Assembly: GCF_008710745.1 (NCBI RefSeq)
Contig: NZ_VYSA01000003.1
Coordinates: forward strand, 62,001 to 126,000
Source of the DNA: Microbacterium rhizomatis
Lineage (GTDB): Bacteria > Actinomycetota > Actinomycetes > Actinomycetales > Microbacteriaceae
Length of the DNA: 64,000 nucleotides
Direction of reading: 5' to 3'
Part shown: positions 10,601-19,604 of the stretch, piece by piece
Layout: the number at the start of each line of letters is the position of its first letter
Numbering within the stretch: position 1 is the first letter of the stretch
The notes under the pieces: model-generated
Databases searched by the model: none
What the model was told of the DNA's origin: nothing
Seen by the model: the letters and a program-made list of their open reading frames with translations, nothing else
Translations under genes and position numbers: made by a program

Positions 10601-13600
10601 CCAAGATCGCATCGATGGTCATCGACGACCCCTCGCCCGGTCAGGTCGCTCCGACCGCCTTCGAGACGCTCAACCTGTACTCCATCGATACGCTCACTCC
10701 GCCGAAGCCGCTCACCGCCGCGGATGTCACCGTCACGCTGACGCGAGAAGGGGGCGGAGTCGACCTGCCGATCTCGGGCGATGCTGCGAAGCTGCTGACT
10801 CCGGACCAGCTCGACGATGTCGTCGGCATCTCGGTCCGCTACGCCGACGCCGCCGGTCGCCCCATCATCGTGGCGGCGACCCCGGACTCAAACGACGCGG
10901 CAGGCGTCGTGGGTCTCACCTGGCAGCTTCGTGCCACCCAGCGCACATCCGGTGACCCGATCGCGGTGACCGAGCCCGGCGGCGAGCCGATCGTGAACGT
11001 CGCGCACACCGCCCTCGACAGCCCCGGACGCATCCCGTGCGTCAACGGTCAGAACATCCCCGGCTGCAGCACGGGGGAGTTCTACGCGTCCAGCCAGTTC
11101 AACATCGTCGCGGCCGACTACTCGATCTTCACCGACAAGGCCATCAACCCCGCGTCGGTGCTCGAGAACGGCTCGAAGAACTACACCACGACCCTCACCG
11201 CACGCCCGAACGGGAACGCGCGGACGTACCTCGCGACGGTGAGCGACAGCACGCCGACGTTCTGGAACACGATGACCTTCGTGGGCGCGCGCATCACCGT
11301 TCCGCAGCCCGTCAACCAGGTCGCCATGGACGTGCTCGTGAACGACGCGACCCGCGTGGTCGCCTATTCGGTCGTCGGCGGAGCGCTCGTCGCCACGTGC
11401 AACGGCCTGCCGCTGGACCAGACCTCCCCATGCTGGGCGACGGGTGACTGGGTGACCGCGAACCCGGGGTCCGCCGTGACGTTCGGCCTGCCGGGCGGCG
11501 TTTCTGCCGGTGATGTGGTGGGCACCCGATTCCGCGCCCAGGAGGTCGTCGACGGTGAAGTCGTGGTGTGGGAGCGCCCGTACAACCCGAAGCTCGACTT
11601 CGTCGTTCAGACGACGCGACGCGACTTCCTCCGCAGTGATCCCTCCGTGCCGGTGTCCACGACCCGCCCCGGCGTCGCCCCGAACCCCGGTGAGACGGTC
11701 TCGGGCACGATCACGAACACGGTCGTCACCGACGGGAACGCCCGGTTCGGAGCGTCGCAGCTCTATACCGGACATGCCGAGAAGACGACCACGACGCGCG
11801 TGACGCACCTGGTGAATCAGATCAGGGTCACCAAGACGCGCGGTACGACAGCCCTCTATCCGGCCGGCAGCACTGTGCCGTTCACGATGGTGGTCACCAA
11901 CACCGGTCGCTGGGACATGACCGGCTTCACAGTCGTGGATCAGATCACTCCCGTGGGCGGGTCGTCGCCGATGGTCGAGCCGAACCCGGCGCAGTACTCC
12001 TTCGCGATCACGGGCCCGAGCGCGCCGTCCGGCTCGGCCGGGTTCTCCGCCTCGCTGGATGCCGGCACCGGGCTCCTGTCGATCGTCAACTCCGACCCGA
12101 ACTTCGTCTTCAAGGCGGGGTGGACGCTCACCATCAAGGCCGGTCTCAATTTCCGCGCGGGCCTCTCGCCGGATGTGACGGTGCAGAACGCCGTGACTGC
12201 GACATCCGACCGCGCCTTCGAGAAGTGCGAGTCGACCTCGACCGACCTCAGGCCCAAGCCCGACGAGACCAACGTCGCATCGTGCACGGCGAACACGTCT
12301 GTGACTCCGCGCGCCGCCGCCACCGTGTCGCTGAAGAAGTGGGTCAAGGGCGAGCTCGCCGGCGACCCGAAGGACCCGACAGCGGACGACCTGGGCGTGC
12401 TGAACGTGGACGACACGATCGCGGGCGGTTCCGGCTCGGCGTGCGACTCGACGACGGACGCACCCAGAGACGCCGGCTACTACGATGAAGCCCGCTTCTA
12501 CTCGTACCCGTGCGCGCCGATCACCCGCCCGGGCGGCCTCGAGCGATGGCGGCTCGACTTCACGAACACGGGGAACGCGAACGCCAAGGTGCTCGCCATG
12601 GTCGACACGCTGCCCGCCGTCGGCGACAAGGGCGTCATCACGACGAACCCCCGCGGTTCGCAGTTCCCCGTGACGCTCGTGGGCAACGTGCAGACCAACA
12701 TCACCACCCTGCGGGATGCGAGCGACGCGCAGGTCGCCGCCTATTTCTCCACGGTCGTCCTGAGCGCCGACTGCAACAAGAACGCGATCAACGTCCACAC
12801 TGCGAACTCTGCACCGCTCCCGTCGTGCGTCTTCAACTGGACGCCGTTCACCTCCTCCACGCCTGAGTCGGATCTGGTGAACGCCAAGTCCGTCAAGTAC
12901 GTCGTCACGTTCACCCCGACCGTTGCGAAGCCGACGCCAGGACTTGCCCCCGGCGAAGTGCTCTCCCTCACCTACAGCACTCGGACCCCGTACGTGCTCC
13001 CGAAGGAGACGGCGATCTCGCAGGGCGCGTCGACCGCGTACAACTCGTTCGCCGGTGCCTCGCGCTCGGTCGCCACCCTGACGCAGCCCGAGACCCCCCA
13101 GGTCCCGCTCGAGCCGCAGCGCGTCGCGGTGGCGACCTCCACGGGTCAGCTGCAGATGAGCAAGAGCGTCGTCGCACCGTCGTTCTCCACGCCCATCCAG
13201 CTGCCGACGACGTACCCGCTCCTCGTGACGTGTGTGTCGGGCGGCGAGCCCGTCACCTTGCTCTACGCATCCGGCGGCGACGCGAGCCGGCCCACGGTCG
13301 CAGCCGATGGCACACTTCTGGTGTACGACGACCCGACAGGTCCCGTGAACCTCCCGCTGTTCGCTGACTGCACCGTCGTGGAAGACCCGGTTCCGCCCGG
13401 GGCGACCTCGGTGATCACCCCGCCGACCGCCCTGACCGCCGAGCGCGACCTGAGCTCGAATCCGCGTATCTTCAACGGCTATGCCGGCGACCCGACCCAG
13501 TCGTTCTTCGGCATCGAGAACACCTTCACCGCCGGCGGCTTCGTCGTCTCGAAGTCGATCGACAACGGCGGCGCGGTCGATCAGGACGGCACGCCGATCG

Positions 13601-15312
13601 CCTACAACAGCCTGTTCGGCTTCACCGCGTCGTGCACGTACCTCGGACAGGAAGCCGTCCCCGAGGGCGACCGTTCCTTCGCGCTCGCCGATGGAGAGAG
13701 CAAGACTTTCACCGGCATCCCGACCGGGGCCACCTGCGTCGTCACCGAGACCGACACGGCGGGCGCGGCATCGACGACGGTGAACGGTGTCCCGCAGGAA
13801 GGCACCCCGACTTCGAGCTTCACGATCGAGGAGGGCGAGACCCCGGCGTTCACGGCCGCGTTCGTGAACAACTACACGGTCGGCAGCGTGCAGGTCACGA
13901 AGCAGATCACCGGTACGGGAGCGGATGCCTGGGGCCAGGGTCCGTTCACCTTCCAGCTCGTGTGCACGCTCGACGCGGCCACCCCGAGCGTCGTCTACTC
14001 GGCGACGCACGACGTGACGCCCGACGAGCCGACGTGGACCGTAGACGACCTTCCGACGGGTGCGACGTGTGCGGTCAGCGAGCCGGACAACGCCGGTGCG
14101 ACGGAGTCGACGTTCTCGCCGGAGAGCCGCACCGTCACCGTCGGCGTCGCGGATCAGGATGAGCCCGCCCTCGTCACGGTGACGAACGACTTCCGCACCG
14201 GAGGGCTGAGGATCGCCAAGACGCTCTCCGGCCCCGGGGTGCCCGACTTCGGACGGGGACCGTTCGTGTTCTCGGTCGTCTGCACCTACCAGGACGCGAC
14301 CGTCTATACCGGCGATCTCACGGTGAGGACCGACGGTGAGCACCCGCTGTTCTCCGATACCGTCACCGGCATCCCGGTCGGCGCGGTCTGCGTGATTCGC
14401 GAGACGGACTCGGCCGGTGCGGACGACGTTCCCGGGCCGACGACCATCACCATCCCCGACGAGGAGAACGGCGTTCCGCAAGTCGCGACCACCGACCCCT
14501 TCGTCAACGAGTTCTCGGTCGCCGAACTGACGCTGACCAAGACGCTCGACGGTGCCGGTGCGACCGCCGACTACGCCACCAGCGCGGTCTTCACCGTCGT
14601 CGTGACGTGCGAGATGGAGGCCGGCGACGGCAGCATGATCACGCTGCTCGACAGCCCGTACGACATCAAGGGCGGCGAGACGATCACGCTGACGGATGCC
14701 GACGGAAACCCGGTGCGGATGCGGGCCGGCGCCCACTGCTACGGCACCGAGACGGTGACCGGCGGAGCGACGGCATCCGTCGTCACTCCGGACAACTACG
14801 AGGACGGCCTGGTGGTCCAGCCGGGCGCCGAGGTGCAGACCCTGGCGCTCGAGGCCACCAACACGTTCGACCCCGGCATCCTCGCCCTCTCGAAGGTCGT
14901 GACGGGGACCGCGGCCGAAGGCAATGCGTCCAAGACGTTCACGCTCGATCTCACCTGCGTGCTCGATCAGGGTCAGGAGACCCCGACCGTGCTGATCGAC
15001 CATCGCGCGGTCACGATCACGGGTGGTCAGACGATCCGTATCGAAGACCTCCCTATCGGTGCGCAGTGCTGGGTGGCCGAGACCGATAACGGCGGTGCCG
15101 ATCGCGTCGAGATCACCAACTCGACCGCGGCGATGCCCGCGGTGGTCGCTAGCGACCCCGTCACGATCACCGTGACCAACACGTTCACCGCGCCGCTGCC
15201 GGCCACCGGTGTCGACGGTCGGGCGCTGCTGATCGCAGGCGGGGTCGCCGGCATCCTGATCCTCGCGGGTGTCGTCGTGATGATCGTCATGCGCCGGCGC
15301 CGCCGGGATTGA
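7687..15312 (+). CDS. Giant LPATG-anchored surface protein with DUF11- and DUF5979-like repeats
   Basis: 2541 residues from GTG 7687, which follows a GGGGGGA ribosome site at 5-6 nt. The signal peptide is MRRVLATIAVVATIAASAVAIGAPAAAA-like (about residues 6-33). Residues about 35-1810 are a string of beta-rich modules with the DUF11 pattern (repeated VTKS/TKT strands, NT.T..N ends). From about 1820 to 2500 come roughly six DUF5979-like modules, each with VSKSI or TKTL at the start, a central cysteine pair (FTASC...ATCVV) and a closing VTNTF. The end has LPATG at about 2504-2508, a hydrophobic helix and RRRRRD, so sortase should attach it to peptidoglycan. It probably acts as an adhesin or stalk; the ligand is unknown. 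No sortase or pilin is adjacent. A long frame on the opposite strand is a GC artefact. Confidence 0.9.
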   Translation: MRSGLMRRVLATIAVVATIAASAVAIGAPAAAAGDTAVLSQLKTVVGSQTNFAPGDTFQYQIDLGCSSTIDPSCRNTKITDILPAPLVLDPSDPSPVSATTSPNAPVDIALSGNNGFTVTPRLSAGGSAGLPAGGSMTVFVSVQVPTTTGADFNGQTITNTSLATADNAQDDQSSADITLTVTTTLFASLSKTVSPTSTLPAAAGRTVDWTLVPGNASNQTVDTITVQDPITPPGPFTYLDITSVDITDPAGATGRATEYYVGGVWTATPPTPISLAKGVRVVFTGSFAPGVTGNVVVHSVTNDTVSSIPNGQTVDVQNDASTTVTKSGVDSPVVTDTASVSIAAVDPDVSITKSFLDSTLVAGQSTTIAIVATNGAQDVQTLTVTEPSSGEPGFTAQGLAFNGFGPTLAWPVAASSATILYTYSGSGCSTLPQTTTTPQTLPAPQNGCTVEGFTVTYASTGDGITAGGYAALPLLVTALPVPTLAPVSSTNVVDTQVVNSDGASGEATASTPFTIDPLRIDTVVSKSITPTEAFAVPGASISIALSGKVSDDSTVGSTKLEISDPVDPAATPDFWNTFAPTAVRNTDIPGCSSLELSYYSKASGDWVDFPGAGNVAGPVAGYTYPIPSALRSDIGGIRFTFRPLLTSPCTGTLPPGFTVLPNIAAEVREYSDVSSVHTNDVRSAVNNPVAVEPDAIDDASAPITLQPINGGDGPDFVDKAWLDATLPAQVPALSAQTRTARLSWSTQGLNLTSMTLTDPASTGELTNPATSVYDAFDLVAIKPITPSTDPLIVNDVVTRVELYSTTANDWVDITAAACALGCDGGFGGYALSTAQQADTLGVRVTFTEKTAGAGVGTSYTGRPFDLDYRIRDTLRSDPTQYVLGQYHSYTYNTTTPGLVNNTVSARGQNPSIDFDSTSTDADTIQVIDSPVNVTLTKSFDQTVLGLPQAGTPQANYPLISGTITSRNQSNTKIASMVIDDPSPGQVAPTAFETLNLYSIDTLTPPKPLTAADVTVTLTREGGGVDLPISGDAAKLLTPDQLDDVVGISVRYADAAGRPIIVAATPDSNDAAGVVGLTWQLRATQRTSGDPIAVTEPGGEPIVNVAHTALDSPGRIPCVNGQNIPGCSTGEFYASSQFNIVAADYSIFTDKAINPASVLENGSKNYTTTLTARPNGNARTYLATVSDSTPTFWNTMTFVGARITVPQPVNQVAMDVLVNDATRVVAYSVVGGALVATCNGLPLDQTSPCWATGDWVTANPGSAVTFGLPGGVSAGDVVGTRFRAQEVVDGEVVVWERPYNPKLDFVVQTTRRDFLRSDPSVPVSTTRPGVAPNPGETVSGTITNTVVTDGNARFGASQLYTGHAEKTTTTRVTHLVNQIRVTKTRGTTALYPAGSTVPFTMVVTNTGRWDMTGFTVVDQITPVGGSSPMVEPNPAQYSFAITGPSAPSGSAGFSASLDAGTGLLSIVNSDPNFVFKAGWTLTIKAGLNFRAGLSPDVTVQNAVTATSDRAFEKCESTSTDLRPKPDETNVASCTANTSVTPRAAATVSLKKWVKGELAGDPKDPTADDLGVLNVDDTIAGGSGSACDSTTDAPRDAGYYDEARFYSYPCAPITRPGGLERWRLDFTNTGNANAKVLAMVDTLPAVGDKGVITTNPRGSQFPVTLVGNVQTNITTLRDASDAQVAAYFSTVVLSADCNKNAINVHTANSAPLPSCVFNWTPFTSSTPESDLVNAKSVKYVVTFTPTVAKPTPGLAPGEVLSLTYSTRTPYVLPKETAISQGASTAYNSFAGASRSVATLTQPETPQVPLEPQRVAVATSTGQLQMSKSVVAPSFSTPIQLPTTYPLLVTCVSGGEPVTLLYASGGDASRPTVAADGTLLVYDDPTGPVNLPLFADCTVVEDPVPPGATSVITPPTALTAERDLSSNPRIFNGYAGDPTQSFFGIENTFTAGGFVVSKSIDNGGAVDQDGTPIAYNSLFGFTASCTYLGQEAVPEGDRSFALADGESKTFTGIPTGATCVVTETDTAGAASTTVNGVPQEGTPTSSFTIEEGETPAFTAAFVNNYTVGSVQVTKQITGTGADAWGQGPFTFQLVCTLDAATPSVVYSATHDVTPDEPTWTVDDLPTGATCAVSEPDNAGATESTFSPESRTVTVGVADQDEPALVTVTNDFRTGGLRIAKTLSGPGVPDFGRGPFVFSVVCTYQDATVYTGDLTVRTDGEHPLFSDTVTGIPVGAVCVIRETDSAGADDVPGPTTITIPDEENGVPQVATTDPFVNEFSVAELTLTKTLDGAGATADYATSAVFTVVVTCEMEAGDGSMITLLDSPYDIKGGETITLTDADGNPVRMRAGAHCYGTETVTGGATASVVTPDNYEDGLVVQPGAEVQTLALEATNTFDPGILALSKVVTGTAAEGNASKTFTLDLTCVLDQGQETPTVLIDHRAVTITGGQTIRIEDLPIGAQCWVAETDNGGADRVEITNSTAAMPAVVASDPVTITVTNTFTAPLPATGVDGRALLIAGGVAGILILAGVVVMIVMRRRRRD

Positions 15313-15314
15313 AA

Positions 15315-15357
15315 CGAGCAGCGCCGGATCGGGATGCGGTCGATCCGGCGCTGCTCG
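15315..15357 (+). terminator. Strong hairpin terminator of the surface-protein gene
   Basis: Two nt after the stop codon, 15315-15331 and 15341-15357 form a perfect 17-bp stem (core AGCAGCGCCGGATC) with a 9-nt loop. There is no long T run, which is common for actinobacterial terminators. Confidence 0.8.
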
Positions 15358-15392
15358 CCTGCGCGGCTCAGGGATCTCATAGCATCACTGGG

Positions 15393-15401
15393 TAATATAC
15401 T
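15393..15401 (+). promoter_or_regulatory. -10 region for UPF0114 gene (leaderless)
   Basis: Overlapping -10 candidates TAATAT (15393-15398) and TATACT (15396-15401) end 5-8 nt before the ATG at 15407, and no Shine-Dalgarno is present. A leaderless transcript is likely. No good -35 box is visible. Confidence 0.5.
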
Positions 15402-15406
15402 GCAAT

Positions 15407-16147
15407 ATGAGAACTCGCGGGCGTGCGGCTAACGGCATAGGTGGCCTGATCTTCTTCAGCCGGTGGCTACAGGCACCTCTGTACCTCGGACTGATCGTGG
15501 CGCAGCTGATCTACGTCGTGGTGTTCCTCATCGAGCTCATGCATCTGGCCGAGACGGTGATCGCCGACCCGGCGCATATCGACGAGGCGCAGATCATGCT
15601 CGCCGTGCTCGGGCTGATCGATGTGGTGATGATCGCGAACCTGCTGATCATGGTCATCATCGGCGGGTACGAGACGTTCGTCTCCCGAATCAATCTGGAG
15701 CACCACCCGGACCAGCCGGAGTGGTTGTCGCACGTGAACGCCAATGTGCTCAAAGTCAAGCTCGCCATGGCGATCATCGGGATCTCATCCATCCACCTGC
15801 TGAAGACGTTCATCGAGGTGGGCGATCTGGGTGCGCCGAATGCGGGGCAGGACTCCATCACCGGACAGACGTACACCGGTGAGGGAGTGTTCTGGCAGGT
15901 GATGATCCACAGCGTCTTCATCGTCTCCGCGCTCGCACTCGCTTGGATCGACCGAGCCTCTCATTCCGCTCCGAGCGCCGGGCCCACCCCTCCGCAGGTC
16001 GCCGCAGGCGGGGCCGCCGCCATCCCTCTCACGCGCGCGCTCGGGACCACCGGTCAGAGCACGTCTTACACCGACGAGAAGCACGTACCGCCCACCGTCA
16101 CCGGGCATATCGTCGATGGCTACTTCATTCCCCACACGACCACCTGA
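15407..16147 (+). CDS. UPF0114 (YqhA) family membrane protein
   Basis: 246 residues. Four membrane helices are visible at about 25-47, 63-90, 108-130 and 160-182, and the sequence GGYETFVSRINLEHHPDQPEW is diagnostic of the family also called TIGR00645. Its function is not established. Family members are usually about 165-190 residues; this one has an extra cytoplasmic tail of about 60 residues rich in Pro, Thr and Gly. It stands alone between the surface-protein terminator and a convergent gene. Confidence 0.88.
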   Translation: MRTRGRAANGIGGLIFFSRWLQAPLYLGLIVAQLIYVVVFLIELMHLAETVIADPAHIDEAQIMLAVLGLIDVVMIANLLIMVIIGGYETFVSRINLEHHPDQPEWLSHVNANVLKVKLAMAIIGISSIHLLKTFIEVGDLGAPNAGQDSITGQTYTGEGVFWQVMIHSVFIVSALALAWIDRASHSAPSAGPTPPQVAAGGAAAIPLTRALGTTGQSTSYTDEKHVPPTVTGHIVDGYFIPHTTT

Positions 16148-16176
16148 GGTCGCGGCGGTTCGACGTCGCAGTCGGG

Positions 16177-16887
16177 TCAGCGCATGTTCCCGCCGGAGCC
16201 GCGGCGTCGTCCGATCCACACCACGAACAGCGCGACAGCGACGATCGCGACCGCGATGCCCACGACGTAGATGAGCACGGTCAGATAGCCGTTGGCGAAG
16301 TTGTTCGGATTGAGGAACGGGTACGGGTACCAGAACGGGTCTGCGCTCACGGGGTTGGTCACGAGCGGCCCGCGGATGAGGGTGTAGATCACCCAGACGA
16401 CCGGGAAGACGATGATCGCGAGCACCGCCCTCCAGGGGAGCCGGCGGCGAAGCGGCCCGACGAACAGGTCGAGCAGAAGGAAGATCGGCGCGACGACGTG
16501 CAGGGTCTCGTTCGACCACGGCACGGGCTGGCTGCCCTGCGGCAGCTCGATTCCGCGCAGCAGCAGGTTGTAGACGATGCCGGTGACGATCATGTACACC
16601 GTCACCGATGCGAGGGCGACGGCCAGCCCACGCGGCTCATGGGTCGCGGCACCGCGACGGGTGAGGTACCAGATCGCGGCCCACGCGAGCACCACCACCG
16701 AGCCGGCGTTGGAGAGGATCGTGAAGAAGCTGAAGAAGTTCGCGACCACCGTGCCGACGTCTTGACCGTTCGCGGCCGTGCGTGTCACGGAGGCGACCAG
16801 TTGGGTCACGATGGCAGCGGTGATCGCCGCAGCCATCACGAGTCTCAGGATCGTCCAGGTCGTCGCCCATGCGGAGGTACGCAGCAT
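16177..16887 (-). CDS. Pr6Pr family membrane protein
   Basis: 236 residues with six or so predicted membrane helices, the motif [18 protein letters not shown] near residue 50 and the closing [15 protein letters not shown] that mark the actinobacterial Pr6Pr family. Function is unknown. It is convergent with the UPF0114 gene and divergent from purA. A -10 box TAGGGT (16894-16899) lies 6 nt before the ATG, suggesting leaderless expression. Confidence 0.85.
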   Translation of the reverse strand: MLRTSAWATTWTILRLVMAAAITAAIVTQLVASVTRTAANGQDVGTVVANFFSFFTILSNAGSVVVLAWAAIWYLTRRGAATHEPRGLAVALASVTVYMIVTGIVYNLLLRGIELPQGSQPVPWSNETLHVVAPIFLLLDLFVGPLRRRLPWRAVLAIIVFPVVWVIYTLIRGPLVTNPVSADPFWYPYPFLNPNNFANGYLTVLIYVVGIAVAIVAVALFVVWIGRRRGSGGNMR

Positions 16888-16994
16888 GCGATCACCCTAG
16901 CGGCGGCATCCCCCGGAGTACGCGAGCCCGGCCGATAGGATGGGGCGTAAGCGTGCTCTCCGCCAGGAGTGCCCGACAGCGGGGGAGTGGACCC

Positions 16995-18281
16995 ATGCCA
17001 GGCATCGTGATCGTCGGCGTCCAGTGGGGTGACGAGGGCAAGGGCAAGGCGACCGACCTGCTCGGCGAACGCACCGACTGGGTCGTCAAATTCAACGGCG
17101 GCAACAACGCCGGTCACACCGTCGTCATCGGCGACGAGAAGTATGCACTGCACCTGCTGCCGTCCGGCATCCTGTCGCCCGGGGTCATCCCGGTCATCGG
17201 CAACGGCGTCGTGGTCGACCTCGAGGTGCTCTTCGGCGAGCTCGAGGCGCTGAACGCGCGCGGTATCGACACGTCGCGACTCAAAATCAGCGCGAACGCG
17301 CACATCATCACGCAGTATCACCGCACGCTCGACAAGGTCACCGAGCGGTTCCTGGGCAAGCGGATGATCGGGACGACGGGCCGCGGCATCGGTCCGGCAT
17401 ATGCCGACAAGATCAACCGCGTCGGCATCCGCATGCAGGACCTGTTCGACGAGAACATCCTGCGACAGAAGGTCGAGGGTGCCCTCGACCAGAAGAACCA
17501 CCTGCTCGTCAAGGTCTTCAACCGTCGCGCGATCACGGTCGACGAGGTCGTCGAGGACCTGCTCTCGTACGCCCCCCGGTTGCGTTCGATCGTGTGCGAC
17601 ACTTCTCTGCTGCTGAACACCGCGCTCGACGACGGCGACGTCGTCGTCTTCGAGGGCGGCCAGGCGACCATGCTCGACATCGATCACGGCACCTATCCGT
17701 TCGTCACGTCGTCGTCGGCCACGGCGGGCGGTGCGGCAACGGGTGCAGGCATCGGACCCAACCGGCTCGACCGCATCGTGGGCATCGTGAAGGCCTATAC
17801 GACCCGGGTCGGCTCGGGCCCCTTCCCGACCGAGCTGTTCGACGAGCAGGGCGAGTGGCTGCGCTCGCGCGGCTTCGAGTTCGGTACCACGACGGGCCGG
17901 CCGCGCCGCGTCGGGTGGTACGACGCCCCGATCACGCGCTACGCGACGCGCGTCAACGGCATCACCGACCTCGTGCTCACCAAGCTCGATATCCTCACCG
18001 GGCTCGCTGAGATCCCGGTGTGCGTCGCCTACGACGTCGACGGCGAGCGGTTCGACGAGGTGCCGGTCAACCAGTCCGACTTCCACCACGCCACGCCGAT
18101 CCTGCAGTACTTCTCCGGCTGGAAGCAGGACATCTCACGAGCGCGCACGTTCGAAGATCTGCCGCTCGAGGCGCAGGACTACGTGCTCGCGCTCGAGGAG
18201 ATGAGCGGCACCCGCATCTCGGTGATCGGCGTCGGTGCGGCGCGCGACGCCGTGATCGTGCGCCACGATCTCATCGACTGA
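16995..18281 (+). CDS. purA: Adenylosuccinate synthetase
   Basis: 428 residues, normal length. It converts IMP and aspartate to adenylosuccinate using GTP, the first committed step to AMP. The GTP-binding loop GDEGKGK is at residues 12-18, with [11 protein letters not shown], the IMP-contacting [11 protein letters not shown] and the C-terminal TKLDILTG. The start ATG follows GGGGGAG at 7-8 nt; longer upstream frames lack support. The stop TGA overlaps a tiny 17-codon frame that leads into the lactonase-like gene. Confidence 0.97.
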   Translation: MPGIVIVGVQWGDEGKGKATDLLGERTDWVVKFNGGNNAGHTVVIGDEKYALHLLPSGILSPGVIPVIGNGVVVDLEVLFGELEALNARGIDTSRLKISANAHIITQYHRTLDKVTERFLGKRMIGTTGRGIGPAYADKINRVGIRMQDLFDENILRQKVEGALDQKNHLLVKVFNRRAITVDEVVEDLLSYAPRLRSIVCDTSLLLNTALDDGDVVVFEGGQATMLDIDHGTYPFVTSSSATAGGAATGAGIGPNRLDRIVGIVKAYTTRVGSGPFPTELFDEQGEWLRSRGFEFGTTTGRPRRVGWYDAPITRYATRVNGITDLVLTKLDILTGLAEIPVCVAYDVDGERFDEVPVNQSDFHHATPILQYFSGWKQDISRARTFEDLPLEAQDYVLALEEMSGTRISVIGVGAARDAVIVRHDLID

Positions 18282-18334
18282 TGCCGGGTCTCGACGCGCT
18301 TATCGTGCGGCATCTGCGCGACGGAACCCGCTGA
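18281..18334 (+). CDS. Possible 17-residue linking ORF
   Basis: ATG 18281 overlaps the purA stop (TGATG) and its own stop overlaps the next ATG at 18334 (TGATG). The peptide would be [17 protein letters not shown]. It has no ribosome site of its own. It may simply be chance spacing, or may help ribosomes pass from purA to the next gene. Confidence 0.2.
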   Translation: MPGLDALIVRHLRDGTR

Positions 18335-19575
18335 TGCGGCTCTGGCTGGGCGCGTACACCGCTGACAGCGACGGCCGCGCGAGCGGCATCGGCACGATGG
18401 TCGCCGGCTCCGCCGACACGGGGTCGGCCGCGGGAGCTCTGTCGTTCACCGGAACCGCGATGACCGCCGACTCTCCGTCGTGGCTGGCGCAGCATCCCGC
18501 TCTCGACGTGGTCTACGCGTCGCTCGAGGCCGCAGAGACCGTCGCGGCGTTCGTGCGCACCGGCGAGAGCACGTTCGCCGCGCTCGGCTCACCGGTCACC
18601 GCCGGCGCCGCCGTCTGCCACGTCGCCGTGGCGCCCGACGGCCGCTCGCTCGTCGCGAGCTGCTGGGGCGACGGGCGCGTGGTGCGGATGGCCCTGGATG
18701 CTGCGGGCCGGCCCTCCTCTCCTGTGCTCGGTGCGGCGGCTGCCGACCCGTTCGCCGGGCCGGTCGACCCGTTCGCGAGCGTCGCCGTCGACCCCGCGTC
18801 CGCCCGCGACAGCGGGATGGAGAGCGAGCTCGCCGCTGCGGCCCGATCGTTGCGCGCTGCGGCCGGCGACGAGTTCGCCCACCTGGTGCCCGGCTACGAT
18901 GAGCTCGCCGATCCTCCTGCCGCGGGGTCGGGCGTCCTGCTCTTCGGATCGGGCGAGGAGGACGCCGTGCCAGAGCGGATCTCGCGCGCGCACTCGGCCG
19001 TGTTCCTCTCCGATGGGCGCATTGCGACGACCGATCTCGGGTTCGATCTCGTGCGCGTCTGGCGGCCGACATCCACCGGCCTGCGGCTCGACCACGAGGT
19101 CGTGCTGCCGCTCGGGACCGGCCCGAGGCACATGGTGCTGCACCCCAGCGGTCATCTGCACGTCGTGACCGAGTACTCGTGCGAGGTGTTCACGCTCGCC
19201 CCGGGACGCGATGGCCGATGGCGCCTGCTCGGAGGCGTTGCGGTGAGCCCCTTCGCCGCCGCCGACGACAGCGCTGCCGAACTCGCTCGGTCGCGCGACG
19301 GCGATTACCTGTACGCGGGCCTGCGGGGCACCAACACGATCGCGACGCTCCGCGTGCGCGGTGCGGGCGAGCGGGTAGAGCCCGTGGGCTTGGCCGACTC
19401 GGGCGTCGACTGGCCCCGCCACCACCTCGTCGTGCGCGACACGCTTCTGGTGGCGGGTCAGCGCTCCGACGACGTCGTCTCACTCACGCTCGACGCCCGC
19501 ACGGGCGTGCCCGGCGCCGTTCGCCATCGCGGCGAGGCGCCGAGCCCCACTTGCCTGCTTCCGGCCCGCTCCTGA
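18334..19575 (+). CDS. Lactonase-family beta-propeller protein
   Basis: 413 residues, matching the YbhE-like 6-phosphogluconolactonase family (seven-bladed propeller), with WLGAYTADSDGRASGIG at the start and GTGPRHMVLHPSGHLHVVTEYS near residue 265. In E. coli the family hydrolyses 6-phosphogluconolactone, but many members have other or unknown lactone substrates, and no pentose phosphate gene is near. It is somewhat longer than the usual 330-370 residues; an insertion rich in Ala and acidic residues lies at about 125-215. It directly follows purA and may share its transcript. Confidence 0.8.
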   Translation: MRLWLGAYTADSDGRASGIGTMVAGSADTGSAAGALSFTGTAMTADSPSWLAQHPALDVVYASLEAAETVAAFVRTGESTFAALGSPVTAGAAVCHVAVAPDGRSLVASCWGDGRVVRMALDAAGRPSSPVLGAAAADPFAGPVDPFASVAVDPASARDSGMESELAAAARSLRAAAGDEFAHLVPGYDELADPPAAGSGVLLFGSGEEDAVPERISRAHSAVFLSDGRIATTDLGFDLVRVWRPTSTGLRLDHEVVLPLGTGPRHMVLHPSGHLHVVTEYSCEVFTLAPGRDGRWRLLGGVAVSPFAAADDSAAELARSRDGDYLYAGLRGTNTIATLRVRGAGERVEPVGLADSGVDWPRHHLVVRDTLLVAGQRSDDVVSLTLDARTGVPGAVRHRGEAPSPTCLLPARS

Positions 19576-19604
19576 CCCGGCCTCTGCCCCCGGGGCGGGG
19601 GTCA
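19573..19604. terminator. Probable bidirectional terminator
   Basis: TGACCC (19573-19578) pairs with GGGTCA (19599-19604), with an inner GC-rich hairpin (CCCCCGGGGCGGGGG) between. It contains the stop codons of both convergent genes. Confidence 0.4.

Noticed and set aside
10888-15003. 1371-codon open frame antisense to the surface-protein gene
   Set aside because: It is a shadow of high third-position GC in the real gene: the product is Arg/Gly/Asp-rich without any domain, signal or ribosome site.
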